Shown here piece by piece: positions 10,447 to 19,972 of a DNA stretch of 64,000 bases. Each line of letters begins with the position of its first letter. Within the stretch, counting starts at the first letter, position 1. The DNA is taken from contig CM059191.1 of NCBI GenBank assembly GCA_030323885.1, positions 101,852,292 to 101,916,291 on the forward strand, in the 5' to 3' direction. Below the pieces are notes generated by a model, which saw only the letters and a program-made list of their open reading frames with translations, made no database searches and was not told where the DNA came from. The DNA is from Branchipolynoe longqiensis (taxonomy: Eukaryota > Annelida > Polychaeta > Phyllodocida > Polynoidae). Both the position numbers and the translations under genes were made by a program.

Positions 10447-11360
10447 GTGGCTAAGGCAATGAGCGACCAGTACTGTGCTGCAAACTCACGTTTAACCCGC
10501 TCGATGCAAATTAGGAAATATCTTACCTTTATAGACAAATTCGGGGGGTCTTCTCTCGCCCATGCCATGCCCCCCTTCTCAGGTAGCAATATATGTGGTT
10601 TGGCTGTCACGTATGCTAAAATTCTCTTCTATCACAAATTATGTTAGTGCCTTGAACTTCTTTTTAAAGTCAGAAGATAGTGATCAGATTGTTTTCTCCT
10701 CCTATCAAGTTAAGACAATATTGTGGGGTGGGGGGGGGGGGCTAAGCGCTCCTTTGGTTGCGCGGTTAAGCGCGCAGCGCCCTTGCTCCCTGCTGAGCTA
10801 ACTAAAATGTTTTCCATTATGTCCGGAAGTGAGGGCCACGTTTGTACGCGCGTGCCTCTCCTTTTGGGCGTTAGAGCCCTCTTACGGAAGTGTCAGATCA
10901 CAGATTCGGAATATGTCCTCTTATGCTCTGACTTCTCATTTCACGCCTGGGGCATGATTATTACCATTCGGCGCTCAAAACCTATTCAGTTCTTGGAGCG
11001 TGAGCTCCTTATACCTGTTGCCTGCGTTCCCAACAGCGATCTATGTGCAGTACACTGGGTTAAGAGACACTTCACCGTGGTGAAGGTCGATGAGGGATCG
11101 CCCGCCTTCCAAATTCCATCTGCGGGTGGGGATTATAAACCTCTTGATTACAGAACCTTGGAATCGACTATTAAGCTTTTTGCAGGCCTAGCTGGCTTCG
11201 ATCAAGAGAATTTTTCTTGCCATTCCCTGTACCTACCTGGCCCATCAGGGTGCGTCTATAAATGAAATTAGGGCTAGGGTGACTGGTCCTCGGATGTTGT
11301 GTACAAATACATCTCCAGGCCCATTTCCAAGAGAATTGTAGCTGATAGCCACGTTGCTAC
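10447..11360 (+). pseudogene. Broken tyrosine recombinase of Ngaro-1
   Basis: The reading frame changes twice, near 10620-10640 and at the G-run 10731-10741. Recombinase-like segments can be followed from about 10447 to 11265, including an N-terminal core-binding part and SFHAWGMIITIRR. The segment GDYKPLDYRTLESTIKLFAG is shared with the fragment at 41070 (there GDYSPLDYATLQSTIKYFAA). The active-site region after SCHSL is shifted and damaged where the other copy reads SCHSFWRGGCTYLALQGAP. It is therefore an inactive remnant of the YR integrase that acts in Ngaro transposition. Confidence 0.65.
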
Positions 11361-11449
11361 TACCTTGGGGGGTGTAATTTAATTCTGTCTGGGTGGGTCC
11401 TCCGGCCTTGGCATTTGTCAGCCCAGCCAGGTACTACTCATATATATAT

Positions 11450-11530
11450 TTTTTACCTCGGTACTAAGCCTCGGCTACTCGAGGCCGAGGGAGAAGGAAG
11501 CAACATCCGGGTTCAGCAATTAGCATATTC
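11450..11530 (+). repeat. DIRS-1 left inverted terminal repeat
   Basis: The start is complementary to 16421-16463. The following GGGAGAAGGAAGCAACATCC / GGGTTCAGCAA is complementary to the right terminal repeat near 16659-16690. A second DIRS left end with the same layout is at 17221. Confidence 0.8.
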
Positions 11531-12182
11531 CGCTTATAACGAGAAGACGTTATAGGCAGTTCACCAGTTTTTACCGAGGATTTAACCTATTTCTACTGTA
11601 AGTACCGCTACAGGATCTTTGTAATATGTTTATAAAGCCTCATAGCACACTCTTGCTCATGCTTATATTAGTATTTCGCGTTAATTACTTAGTTATTTAT
11701 GAGCATGTGCTTATCCAGTGCTGTAGATATTGAAGCATCCATTTTGTTTTTGCGGCCCGTGGCCCAACAGAGAGACATGTTGGTTGGAGCCATTTCGTCG
11801 CTTAGTGATAGCTTACTGTGCCGCCCATTGCCGAACGGAGAGACATGTTGGCAGGAGCCATTTCGTCGCTAGATAGTTTTTTCTGAGGCGTACCTCCGAG
11901 TTTCATAGCATTTTCTCCAGTTCATCGGGAAGGAGAAGTGTATGTTATGGAGAGTGTGGGCGGGAACTACACTGGTCCCGACCCCGCGATTGGCGTCCGT
12001 TCGGGTCACGCGACCGTTGCTCTTTCGTTTTGGCTTTAGCTTCACATGCCTGGTTTAAACCGATGTAAATACGGATTTAATACCCTGTATAGTGCTGATA
12101 GCACTTCATTGCACTGTTCTGTATGTTCAGTTGCGCCTTGAGTACGTCCTAATTCCGTTATTTGGATTTCAGATGATTCGAG
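11531..12182 (+). other. DIRS-1 leader with a duplicated box
   Basis: Non-coding leader between the terminal repeat and the Gag start. A ~55-bp box containing AGAGACATGTTGG and GGAGCCATTTCGTCGCT occurs twice (about 11757-11805 and 11823-11875). One copy of this box is preserved at 19426-19480, which identifies that stretch as leader of DIRS-2. Confidence 0.65.
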
Positions 12183-13460
12183 ATGGCTGCGAAGCGGAGT
12201 ACCAAGGGTGCTCCACACGCCTCGAGTGATGGTGACGCGACCCCTGCACGGGAGTCTGCGCTTTCACGGGACTGCTCGCCTGAGGCAGGGCCGTCCAAAG
12301 TCGATGCCACGGAACAGATGGTGCGGCTCATTCGTGAGCAGCTACAACAATTACTTCCGACGCCGCCCCCTAAAACTCCCACGAAGGACGCCTCTCTGTC
12401 GGAACAATCCGATTGGGAGGACATGTCTGACCAGCAGATCACCGATTCGGAGATTGCTTTGAGGAAGAAGCGAAAACACTCCAAAAAGTATTCATCAGGA
12501 GGCGACGAATATTACAAGGGAAGGAATAAAATTAGGAAAGTCGATAGGACGAAAAAGAAGTCTAAGTCCAAGAAGAAGAAAGCTATTTCCTCTTCGTCGG
12601 ACTCCTCTAATGACTCAACTACAACCGACTCCGAGTCGGATGACCCACATGCGGGTACTTTTGCCGACATCACCGAGACAGTCGCAAAGAATATCAGGGC
12701 AGTCAAGAAAAAGAGGATCAACACCTGCTCTTTGATGTGTAAGAACTTGAGGGGCCATTTTGACACCTTCAAGCCTGCGGAAACGCTCACCAAGCTCGCC
12801 AAACAGTACACCGGGATCAAAGGGATCCCGCAGGCAACCATCAAAGAGATGGATGAAGACGTGACCATGAGCGAGGACCGGAGTAAGTTCGAGACGTGTC
12901 TGCATACCGTCCATAAAGGAGTGCTGGTAGCGCTCGCTGCCACCATGCCGGTTGCTAACCGTATGATGGTCAGGAATAAGTTCACCACCGTCACCCCCGA
13001 CATGAACTCAGCCATTGCTGCACTTACGGCAACCAGCAATTTCCTCTCATACCGGAGGTTCGAGAATGTTTTCAAGTCAGTCACGACCGACGCAGGAAAA
13101 CAGGTGGCACGATCGAAGAAGGTAGTCGACAACGACGGCAAAGAATACATCCTCTTCTTGCCCCCAAAACCAGTGAAAGGGAAGCCCCTAGACAATACTA
13201 AAATGTTTGGAGGACAACTGCAGTACCTGTTCAAACAGGTCGAAACCGCTGCCAAACAGTCAAAGCACCTGGACGGGAAGAAGGATTCCAACCCGGCCAA
13301 GTTCAAGAAATCCAGATCGGATTTTCGAAGCCGGCGAACCGGCCTACCCACCTGCCGATTCGCGAACCAGAACCAAGGCTACCAGCAGAGGGGACGCGGC
13401 CAGAGGAACCAGTACGGCTGGAACAACGGGAACCGCCCCTTCAAGAGAGACTCTTCCTGA
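12183..13460 (+). CDS. DIRS-1 ORF1, Gag-like protein, 425 aa
   Basis: An uninterrupted frame starts at ATG 12183. The first ~65 residues are Ser/Pro/Thr-rich and acidic. A very basic run of Lys and a Ser/Asp tract follow at about 95-155. A predicted globular middle lies at about 160-330, and a Gln/Gly/Arg-rich tail (GYQQRGRGQRNQYGWNNGN) may bind RNA. There is no CCHC knuckle, which is usual for DIRS Gag. Its role in particle assembly is inferred from position upstream of pol. The pol frame stays open upstream of 13529 and overlaps or abuts the Gag end in another frame. Confidence 0.75.
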   Translation: MAAKRSTKGAPHASSDGDATPARESALSRDCSPEAGPSKVDATEQMVRLIREQLQQLLPTPPPKTPTKDASLSEQSDWEDMSDQQITDSEIALRKKRKHSKKYSSGGDEYYKGRNKIRKVDRTKKKSKSKKKKAISSSSDSSNDSTTTDSESDDPHAGTFADITETVAKNIRAVKKKRINTCSLMCKNLRGHFDTFKPAETLTKLAKQYTGIKGIPQATIKEMDEDVTMSEDRSKFETCLHTVHKGVLVALAATMPVANRMMVRNKFTTVTPDMNSAIAALTATSNFLSYRRFENVFKSVTTDAGKQVARSKKVVDNDGKEYILFLPPKPVKGKPLDNTKMFGGQLQYLFKQVETAAKQSKHLDGKKDSNPAKFKKSRSDFRSRRTGLPTCRFANQNQGYQQRGRGQRNQYGWNNGNRPFKRDSS

Positions 13461-13528
13461 CAGAGGCAGTTCCCCAAGCCGGGGAACAAGTAGAGTCCGA
13501 CACACAGGCCAGTGTAAGCACATTTACC

Positions 13529-15364
13529 GTGGGTAATATTACCTACTATCTTGATGAGTGGGAACCGCTTACAACTGACCAGACGGTGCTCGATAAAGTT
13601 AGAGGGGTAGCTATTCCATTTATAGAAACCCCCGTGCACACAAAAGTACCTTTCCCTTACCGGCTAGCGTCAGAAGAAGAGCTGGCGTTAGACATAGAAG
13701 TTACAAAATTTGCAACTAAAGGTATTATTGCTTTAGTGCAGCATATTGATGGAGAATATATTTTCCAGGCCTAAACCCAATGGGGACATCAGGATGATTC
13801 TAGATTTAACTATCCTTAATAACTCAGTAGAATACAAACATTTCAAAATGTTTTCTTTAGAGACAGCCAGGGACCTAGTAATGCCGGGGGCTTGGCTGGC
13901 AAGTGTAGACTTAAAAGATGCTTATTACACAGTCCCAATTTATGAGGCCCACCGAAAATATCTTCGGTTTATTTGGCGTGATCAATTGTATCAATTTACT
14001 TGTTTACCTAATGGTCTAGCTTGTGCAACACGTTTTTTCACAAAACTTTTGAAACCCGTTTTTGCTGATATGGCCAAGAAAGGCCATGTTATGTTCCCTT
14101 ACATTGATGATTCGTTTATCGTAGCACGCACTGAAAATTAATGCCACTTAGCAGTTCATGATTTATGTGACACTTTGACCCAATTGGGGTTTTATGTTCA
14201 TGATAAAAAGTTGGTTCTAACACCTACCACAAATTTAAATTGTTGGGATTTTTTATAAACACCGACAAAATGACTATCACCTTGACTGCTGACAAGGTCG
14301 ATAAATTTAAAAACACAGTGTCTAATTTATTGCAAATAAAAAGACCTAAGATACGACAAGTAGCAGTCCTAATCGGACTCATGGTTGCTTATGCACCAGC
14401 TGTGCTGTATGGCAATGCTCATACTAAATCTCTTGAAATAGATAAAAATATTGCTCTAGCTAAAGCTACGGGCAATTTCGAAAGGCTTATGACCATTTCC
14501 AAGGAAGGGCACGAAAATATTAAATGGTGGTTGCGGCACATCGAGCATTCCAACAATCCCATCCGTATGAATGAACCTAACAAAATAGTCACTACAGATG
14601 CCTCCTTAGAGGGTTGGGGCGCCCATAGGGAAAATGAAGCTACATGGGGCCGTTGGTTAGATGATGAGATAGAGGACCACATAAATGTTTTAGAGCTTCG
14701 GGCAGTTTATTTAGGCTTAACAAGTTTAGTGAAAATCCCTAGACTCAATGTCCAGGTGTTAACCGATAACACTACTGCAATGGCCTATATTAGGAACATG
14801 GGAGGTATAAGATCCCCAGCTTGCAACACCATTGCGAAACTCATTTGGGACAGGGCTGAGAAACAAAAGGTTTGGATCACAGTCGCTCACATTCCAGGCT
14901 CTCTTAATACATTAGCAGACAAAAAGAGCCGCCATTTCCACGATCATTTGGAATGGCCCCTAAGTACACACATTTTTAAAACAATTTGTCAAAAATGGGG
15001 AAAACCAGATATAGATCTTTTTGCCTCTCTTAGGAACAAAAAACTTGATAAATATGTATCTTGGCATCCGGAGCCACAAGCTTGGCGAGTGGATGCTTTC
15101 TCTATAATCTGGAGTAACGCTTTTTATTATATTTTTCCCCCATTCAGCTTAATCAGCAGAGTAGCCAGAAAGATCAGGCTCGACCAAACACATGCAGTTT
15201 TGGTAGTGCCGGACTGGAACACTCAGCCTTGGAGAGCAGCAGTGCAATGGGAAGCGAAAGACTTTTTAGAATTCCCAAGAGGCCCAGTAAATTTACAACA
15301 TCAGGGGAAAGTGACAAGCCAAGGGGATGTGTCCACAATGCCAATATTGGCATTCCTTTTTTAA
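13529..15364 (+). pseudogene. DIRS-1 pol: RT, RNase H and C-terminal domain, disrupted
   Basis: Three pieces form one protein: 13529-13774, 13746-14141 and 14240-15364. There is a frame change near 13750-13770, an in-frame TAA at 14139 and a frame change near 14240 next to a T-run. RT landmarks are RPKPNGDIRMILDL, SVDLKDAYYTVPI, and the catalytic YIDD in FPYIDDSFIVA. RNase H shows TTDASLEGWGA, a NVLELRAV Glu, LTDNTTAMAYI and ADKKSR. The last ~120 residues (DIDLFASLRN ... IFPPFSLISR ... VVPDW) match the region after RNase H conserved in DIRS elements, sometimes described as methyltransferase-like. The gag-pol relationship is minus one. The three lesions make it inactive as read. Confidence 0.75.
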
Positions 15365-16323
15365 GTACTTATTTAAAACAGTATGGTTTGGACAAAATCA
15401 CCCAAGCCAGGTTGATTTCAAATGCTTGGAGGCCAAGTACCGTAAAGCTATATTCCAGTTACTTAAAGAAATGGGGAATCTATTGTTTATTGCATAAAGT
15501 AAAGCCAATGCTACCCTCCATCGCCCAAGTAGGCCGCTTCTTACGCATGATGGAAGACGATGCGCTTGGTTACGGGGCCATTAATGCAGCTCGTTGCGCA
15601 CTTTCTGTCATTCTGCCTAGAATTAACAGACAAACTATAGGCAAGCATGAGGTCATTCATTGGATTATGAGATCAATATATATAAGGAACCCCCCAAAAC
15701 CGAAATATAGTCGGTTCTGGGATGTTTCGATTGTTTTCAAGCTTTTCCGGGGATGGCCGGAAAACAAATTACTTTCTATCAAACAGTTAGGCTACAAGTT
15801 GGCAGTGTTATTACTTTTAGTAACTGGACATAGAGGACAGACAATTGTGGCCCTCTCGTTACAGGGCCTCGACATCGATAACAACGAGGCTACGTTCGAT
15901 TTGGACAAATTACTCAAATCAAACAGGACAGGAGATCCCCTCTCCTCCATTCAGCTAACTAGTTTCCCGCGTAATAGGAAATTATGTGTAGTTTCAGCCA
16001 TTAGGCAGTATATATCCAAGACTAAGGGAATACGTAATTCCAGACAGCTTTTGGTGAGCTTTATCAAGCCACATAAAGCAATCTCAAGAGACACGCTCGG
16101 CAGATGGACGGTTAAAGTGCTCAAGTTGGCGGGCATAGACACGGGACGCTATGCTTCGCACTCCACAAGGGGTGCTATGGTCTCGAAAGCAAGAAAGTTG
16201 GGAATCTCAGTGAGGAGAATCCTAGCACACGCCGGCTGGAAGACGGCCAAGTCGTTTGCAAAACATTACAACAAACGACTGGAAAAGAAAAGCGATATTG
16301 CAACCCGCCTACTCACCAGCTAA
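15229..16323 (+). CDS. DIRS-1 tyrosine recombinase, 364 aa
   Basis: An intact frame overlaps the end of pol by about 135 bp in a different phase. The N-terminal half contains a SAM-like core-binding region (WRPSTVKLYSSYLKKWGIYC). The catalytic half carries the first Arg in VTGHRGQTIVALSL, the H-x-x-R box in SHSTRGAMVSKARK, a Trp in AHAGWKTAKS and the nucleophile Tyr in FAKHYNKR. All conserved catalytic positions are thus present. The enzyme would join the circular DIRS DNA to its target without a target duplication. The start codon used in vivo is uncertain because the frame opens inside pol. Confidence 0.8.
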   Translation: MESSSAMGSERLFRIPKRPSKFTTSGESDKPRGCVHNANIGIPFLSTYLKQYGLDKITQARLISNAWRPSTVKLYSSYLKKWGIYCLLHKVKPMLPSIAQVGRFLRMMEDDALGYGAINAARCALSVILPRINRQTIGKHEVIHWIMRSIYIRNPPKPKYSRFWDVSIVFKLFRGWPENKLLSIKQLGYKLAVLLLLVTGHRGQTIVALSLQGLDIDNNEATFDLDKLLKSNRTGDPLSSIQLTSFPRNRKLCVVSAIRQYISKTKGIRNSRQLLVSFIKPHKAISRDTLGRWTVKVLKLAGIDTGRYASHSTRGAMVSKARKLGISVRRILAHAGWKTAKSFAKHYNKRLEKKSDIATRLLTS

Positions 16324-16420
16324 CAAGATTGGGTGAGATATACAAAGTTTATTATTACTATTGACACATTAAATTGTTTATCAGATAATTGGGGATAAAA
16401 ATGAGGCTACGTAAAGGTCT

Positions 16421-16777
16421 CCCTTGGCCTCGAGTAGCCGAGGCTTAGTACCGAGGTAAAATAGTATAGTTATACGAATCTTACCTGGGTACAGATGATG
16501 GATAACTCTTGTTTTCCCGGGGTACAAGCCTCGGGTAGTCGTGGACTAGGGCCCACCCACCACACCCTACCACGACTATTACGTTCGCTTGTGCCAAACG
16601 AAAACATCAGATTTCCATCATTAAGCTCATTTTTATCCTGAATAATTAGGTGAAGATTGCTGAACCCGGATGTTGCTTCCTTCTCCCTAGTCCACGACTA
16701 CCCGAGGCTTGTACCTGGGGAAAACAAGAGTTATCCATCATCTGTACCCAGGTAAGATTTGTATAACTATACTATAT
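16421..16777 (+). repeat. DIRS-1 internal complementary region and right terminal repeat
   Basis: 16421-16463 is the reverse complement of the element's left end (CCTCGAGTAGCCGAGGCTTA). 16464-16554 is the reverse complement of the right end at 16659-16777, so the two can form a hairpin with arms of about 90 bp. In DIRS elements this region is thought to template completion of the termini and formation of a circle. The right repeat has an extension absent from the left repeat, as in the type element. Confidence 0.85.
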
Positions 16778-17200
16778 ATATATATATACTTTATATTGGT
16801 GTCAAATAAAAATTGTATCCACCAATATGGCTTCTGTCAAGCGTACCTTACAGCTGAGTATATACTCCTCTGTGCCGATGTAAGAAATCGCATGGTGTTG
16901 TCCACCCCCCCCCCCCCCCCCCCCACCCGCGGCGCTTTGGGTCATTGGGCAGGGGTTGCCGGTTAGTCCGCTAGTCGGCGATGCAGGGCGACATATACAC
17001 TGCTGAGCCCTCGCCGATTGTGGCAGTCCGTCATTCTCCACATCACCATACTACTACTGCCTTTTAATTTTTATCTTGATGTGATTCGGTAGGGCATTTG
17101 TCAGCCCAGCCAGATACTACTGATATATATATATACTTTACATTGATGTCAAATAAAGATTGTATCCACCAATACGGCTTCTGTCAATGCATACCTTACA
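16778..17200 (+). repeat. Ngaro-1 split direct repeats: end of B1, A2, B2
   Basis: B1 resumes at ~16778 and ends GCGTACCTTACA (16852). A2 includes GATGTAAGAAATCGCATGG and a long C-run (16904-16924). B2 is 17093-17200, starting GGCATTTGTCAGCCCAGCCA and ending CATACCTTACA. The shared AAATAAA in both B units probably serves as the poly(A) signal. Confidence 0.75.
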
Positions 17201-17470
17201 TATATATATATATATATATATATCTTACCTCGGTACTAGACCTCTGGCTACTTATAGCCCAGGGAGAAGGAAGCACATCCGGGTCCAGTAATTAGTATAA
17301 TCAACTCACAACAGGAGGATGTTTGTGAGCAGCTCCGCCAGTTTTTCTACATTAACTACAAAACCAACAAGGTTAGTATCTTTCAAACTCAATATGTTGG
17401 TTCAGTTCATGTTAGCATTCACGTACAAAGTTTTTAAAAACTTTTCTATCAGTTATTACTGTTTTACAGC

Positions 17471-19362
17471 TTAAAGTTGCATGGTCCGATGGCACTTGAA
17501 TTGTTGTCTTATTTTTTAGATAAATATATCAAATTGATCGTTACAAGCTACTAATCATTAGTCCGGAGTGATTTTGATTAAAGATGATTAGTTTTGAAGT
17601 AATATGAGCTGAAAGAACCAACAATAATTTCGACAAGCTTGCCAAAAGTCCTGTGGCTATGACCCAGATGGTCATCTCGCACTGACCACGTGATGTGAGA
17701 TGACCTGGAACCTTACAGGACTGTACGTAGGTATTTCTGTTTGGGTCGGACACATTCTGGGAAAGGATTAGTGCCATAGGCCCATGTCACTATGGTTTTT
17801 AACCAAATATAATGTGTGTCTGTTGTCTGCTTGTGTCTGTCTATGTATGTCTATATGTATCTGTGTGTGTGTCTATCTGTGTGTTTCTGTGTATGTATGT
17901 GTGTGTGTGTCTGTCTGTGTGTGTGCATGTGTGTGTATGTATGTCTGTGTGTATGTATGTGTGTGTATGCCTCTGTCTGTGTGTGTGTCTCTCTCTGCAA
18001 ACTCAGGTCGGGTGTATGTGTGTCTGTATGTCGGGTGTGTGCATGTCTGTTTGTTTCTGTGTCTGGTGTGCTGTCTATGCATGTCTGTCAGTGTCTATCT
18101 ATGTGTGTGTGTCTGTGTGTATATGTATGTATTGTAATGTCTGTGTATGTCTGTCTGTGTGTATGTATGTGTGTGTCTGCCTCTGTCTGTGTGCATCTGT
18201 CTATGTGTCTCTGTCAGTGTGTATGTCTCTCTCTCTGCAAAGTCAGGTCGGGTGTATGTGTGTCTGTGTATGTCGGGTGTGTACATGTGTGTTTCTGTGT
18301 CTGTGTGTGCTGTCTGTGTATGTCTGTCTGTGTGTGTCTATCTATGTGTGTATGTCTGTGTATATATATATATGTGTGTGTATGTATGTCTGTGTGTGTA
18401 TGGGTGTCTGTCTGTGTATGTCTGCATGTGTGTGTATGCATATGTGTGCATGTATGTGTGTGTCTGCCTCTGTCTGTGTGTGGCTGTCTATGTGTCTCTG
18501 TCTGTGTGTGTGTGTCTCTCTCTGCAAAGTCAGGTCGGGTGTATGTGTGTCTGTGTATGTCGGGTGTGTGCATGACTGTGTGTTTCTGTGTCTGGTGTGC
18601 TGTCTGTGCATGTTTGTCTGTGTGTGCCTATCTATGTGTGTCTGTCTGTGTGTATATGTATGTGTGGTAATGTCTGTGTGTGTATGTGTGTGTATGTATG
18701 TGTGTGTCTGTATGTGTGTCTGTGTGTATATGTATGTGTGCATATGTCTGTGTGTATGTGTGTGTTTGTCTGTCTGTATGTGTCTGTCTGTGTGTGTCTG
18801 TCTGTGTGTGTGGCTCTCTCTCTGCAAAGTCAGGTCGGGTGTATGTGTGTCCGTGTATGTTGAGTGTGTGAATGTCTGTGTGTTTCTGTGTATGTGTGTG
18901 CTGTTTATGCATGTCTGTCTGTGTGTGCCTATCTATGGGTGTCTGTCTGTGTGTGTATGTATGTCTGTGTGTGTATGTCTGTGTGTATGGATGTGCGTGT
19001 ATGTCTGTGTGTATGTCTGTCTCTGTAAAGTCAGGTCAGGAAACACACAGACACATACACACACATCCACATCCACCTCATATCCCCTTCCCCTCTATGG
19101 CCCTGCACAGTAGGCCTACTTGGTTGGGGGGAGGCTAATGAGGTCACGAGATTGGCCTAATTGGTTAATGGCCTCCCTGCATAATGGCTGTTTCAAACTG
19201 AGTGTTCAAAGGGGTGAGGTTATAAAGTCACTGGTTATGCTGTATATACTGCCCCAAATCATTAGCTAATGCACCAGTATCTAAGTTGGATATATAGGAT
19301 CAAATGTAAGTAGTTGTCTTAATTTTGGCAAAATTATATTTCATCGGACCATGCAACTTTAA
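17471..19362. mobile_element. TTAA-flanked MITE (piggyBac-like), copy 2, with internal minisatellite
   Basis: The left end is TTAA AGTTGCATGGTCCGATGG and the right end is the inverted CATCGGACCATGCAACT TTAA. Between them lie family-specific subterminal sequence and a 1.2-kb TG/TCTG minisatellite. It interrupts the leader of DIRS-2. No transposase frame exists. Confidence 0.75.
17815..19050 (+). repeat. TG/TCTG-rich minisatellite with higher-order units
   Basis: Short TGTGTCTG and TGTATG units are organised in larger units. Each is marked by CTCTCTGCAAAGTCAGGTCG followed by GGTGTATGTGTGTC, at about 17993, 18232, 18524, 18825 and, degenerate, 19021. Marker spacing is roughly 200-300 bp. The long Cys/Val frames (plus) and Thr/His frames (minus) result from the repeat and are not genes. 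Confidence 0.9.
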
Positions 19363-19509
19363 TGCCAATCCTATTTGAAATGATCGTTAGAACAATGTAT
19401 CCATTCTTTGGTTAGTAATGAAGCCACCCGTTGCCGAACGGAGAGATGTTTGGCAGGAGCCATTTACATCGCTAGGATTTATTCCTGGGTTTCTTTAATG
19501 GGACTGTCA

Positions 19510-19920
19510 CACTATGGCGTATGGCATTAGGATATGCCGGCGTATGCAGTTTTCGACCCATACACCGTCATACGCAGTCATATGCTATGCATAGGTTAGG
19601 CATAGGTTGGGCGTATGCCGTATACGCTCGTCATATGCCATCTTACGCCCGTCCGTCCACATATTTTTGTGCATGCTAAAAATTGTCAGCGTATGGCTCA
19701 TATGCTGCTCATACGTTAGACGTATGCTATGCATACACCAGCATAGGTTAGGCATAGGGTAGGGTATGCCAGCATAGGTTAGGCGTACCCTGAAATTGCA
19801 CCTTCGGCGTGTCTCTAGCATATGTCGCATACACCTAGCCTACGTGTAACGTGTTCGAGCGTACTCCTAGCGTATACAAAGCGTATGCACAGCATATGCC
19901 CAACCTATGGTCTCGGTATA
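19510..19920. repeat. Harbinger subterminal GCGTATGC / GCATAGGTTAGGC motif cluster
   Basis: More than a dozen GTATGC, GCATAC, CGTATG and GCATAGGTTAGGC words occur in both orientations upstream of the transposase, with near-palindromic spacing. This pattern is typical of transposase-binding subterminal repeats. A TATAAAA at 19918-19924 could be the transposase promoter. Confidence 0.6.
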
Positions 19921-19972
19921 TAAAAGCGCCACAAGGCTTCTTCTGTCAGTCCTACTCTGCTGCTCAGACAGG

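Larger units (their letters stand above)
11450..16777 (+). mobile_element. Nearly complete DIRS retroelement (DIRS-1)
   Basis: The element has a left inverted terminal repeat starting ACCTCGGTACTAAGCCTCGG (11455), a Gag-like ORF, a pol region (RT, RNase H and a C-terminal domain), a tyrosine recombinase ORF, an internal complementary region (16421-16554) and a right terminal repeat (16659-16777). The first half of the internal region is the complement of the element's left end and the second half is the complement of its extended right end, as in canonical DIRS elements. There is no target duplication. It sits in a TA-rich stretch of Ngaro-1 unit B1. Disruptions are confined to pol. Confidence 0.85.
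10380..17200 (+). mobile_element. Ngaro-like YR retroelement (Ngaro-1), 3' part, split by DIRS-1
   Basis: Only the recombinase end of the element remains on the left (10380-11409). It is followed by the terminal repeat unit B1, which starts at 11410 (GGCATTTGTCAGCCCAGCCA) and is cut after about 40 bp by DIRS-1. B1 resumes at about 16778 and ends at 16852. The unique A2 region (16853-17092) and the second unit B2 (17093-17200) follow. The B1-A2-B2 order is the split-direct-repeat end known for Ngaro elements. A second copy of the same 3' end at 41070-41826 confirms the uninterrupted structure. Confidence 0.75.

Noticed and set aside
10723..10745. Programmed frameshift at the G-run in the Ngaro-1 recombinase
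   Set aside because: The copy has other damage and a truncated active site. A homopolymer indel is the simpler explanation.
12512..13351. 279-codon minus-strand frame opposite the DIRS-1 Gag
   Set aside because: Antisense shadow; the sense Gag frame is supported by position and composition.
17784..19138. Long Cys/Val-rich open frames on plus and Thr/His-rich frames on minus (up to 433 codons)
   Set aside because: They are produced by the TG/TCTG minisatellite, which lacks stop codons in several phases. No domain or coding bias beyond the repeat.
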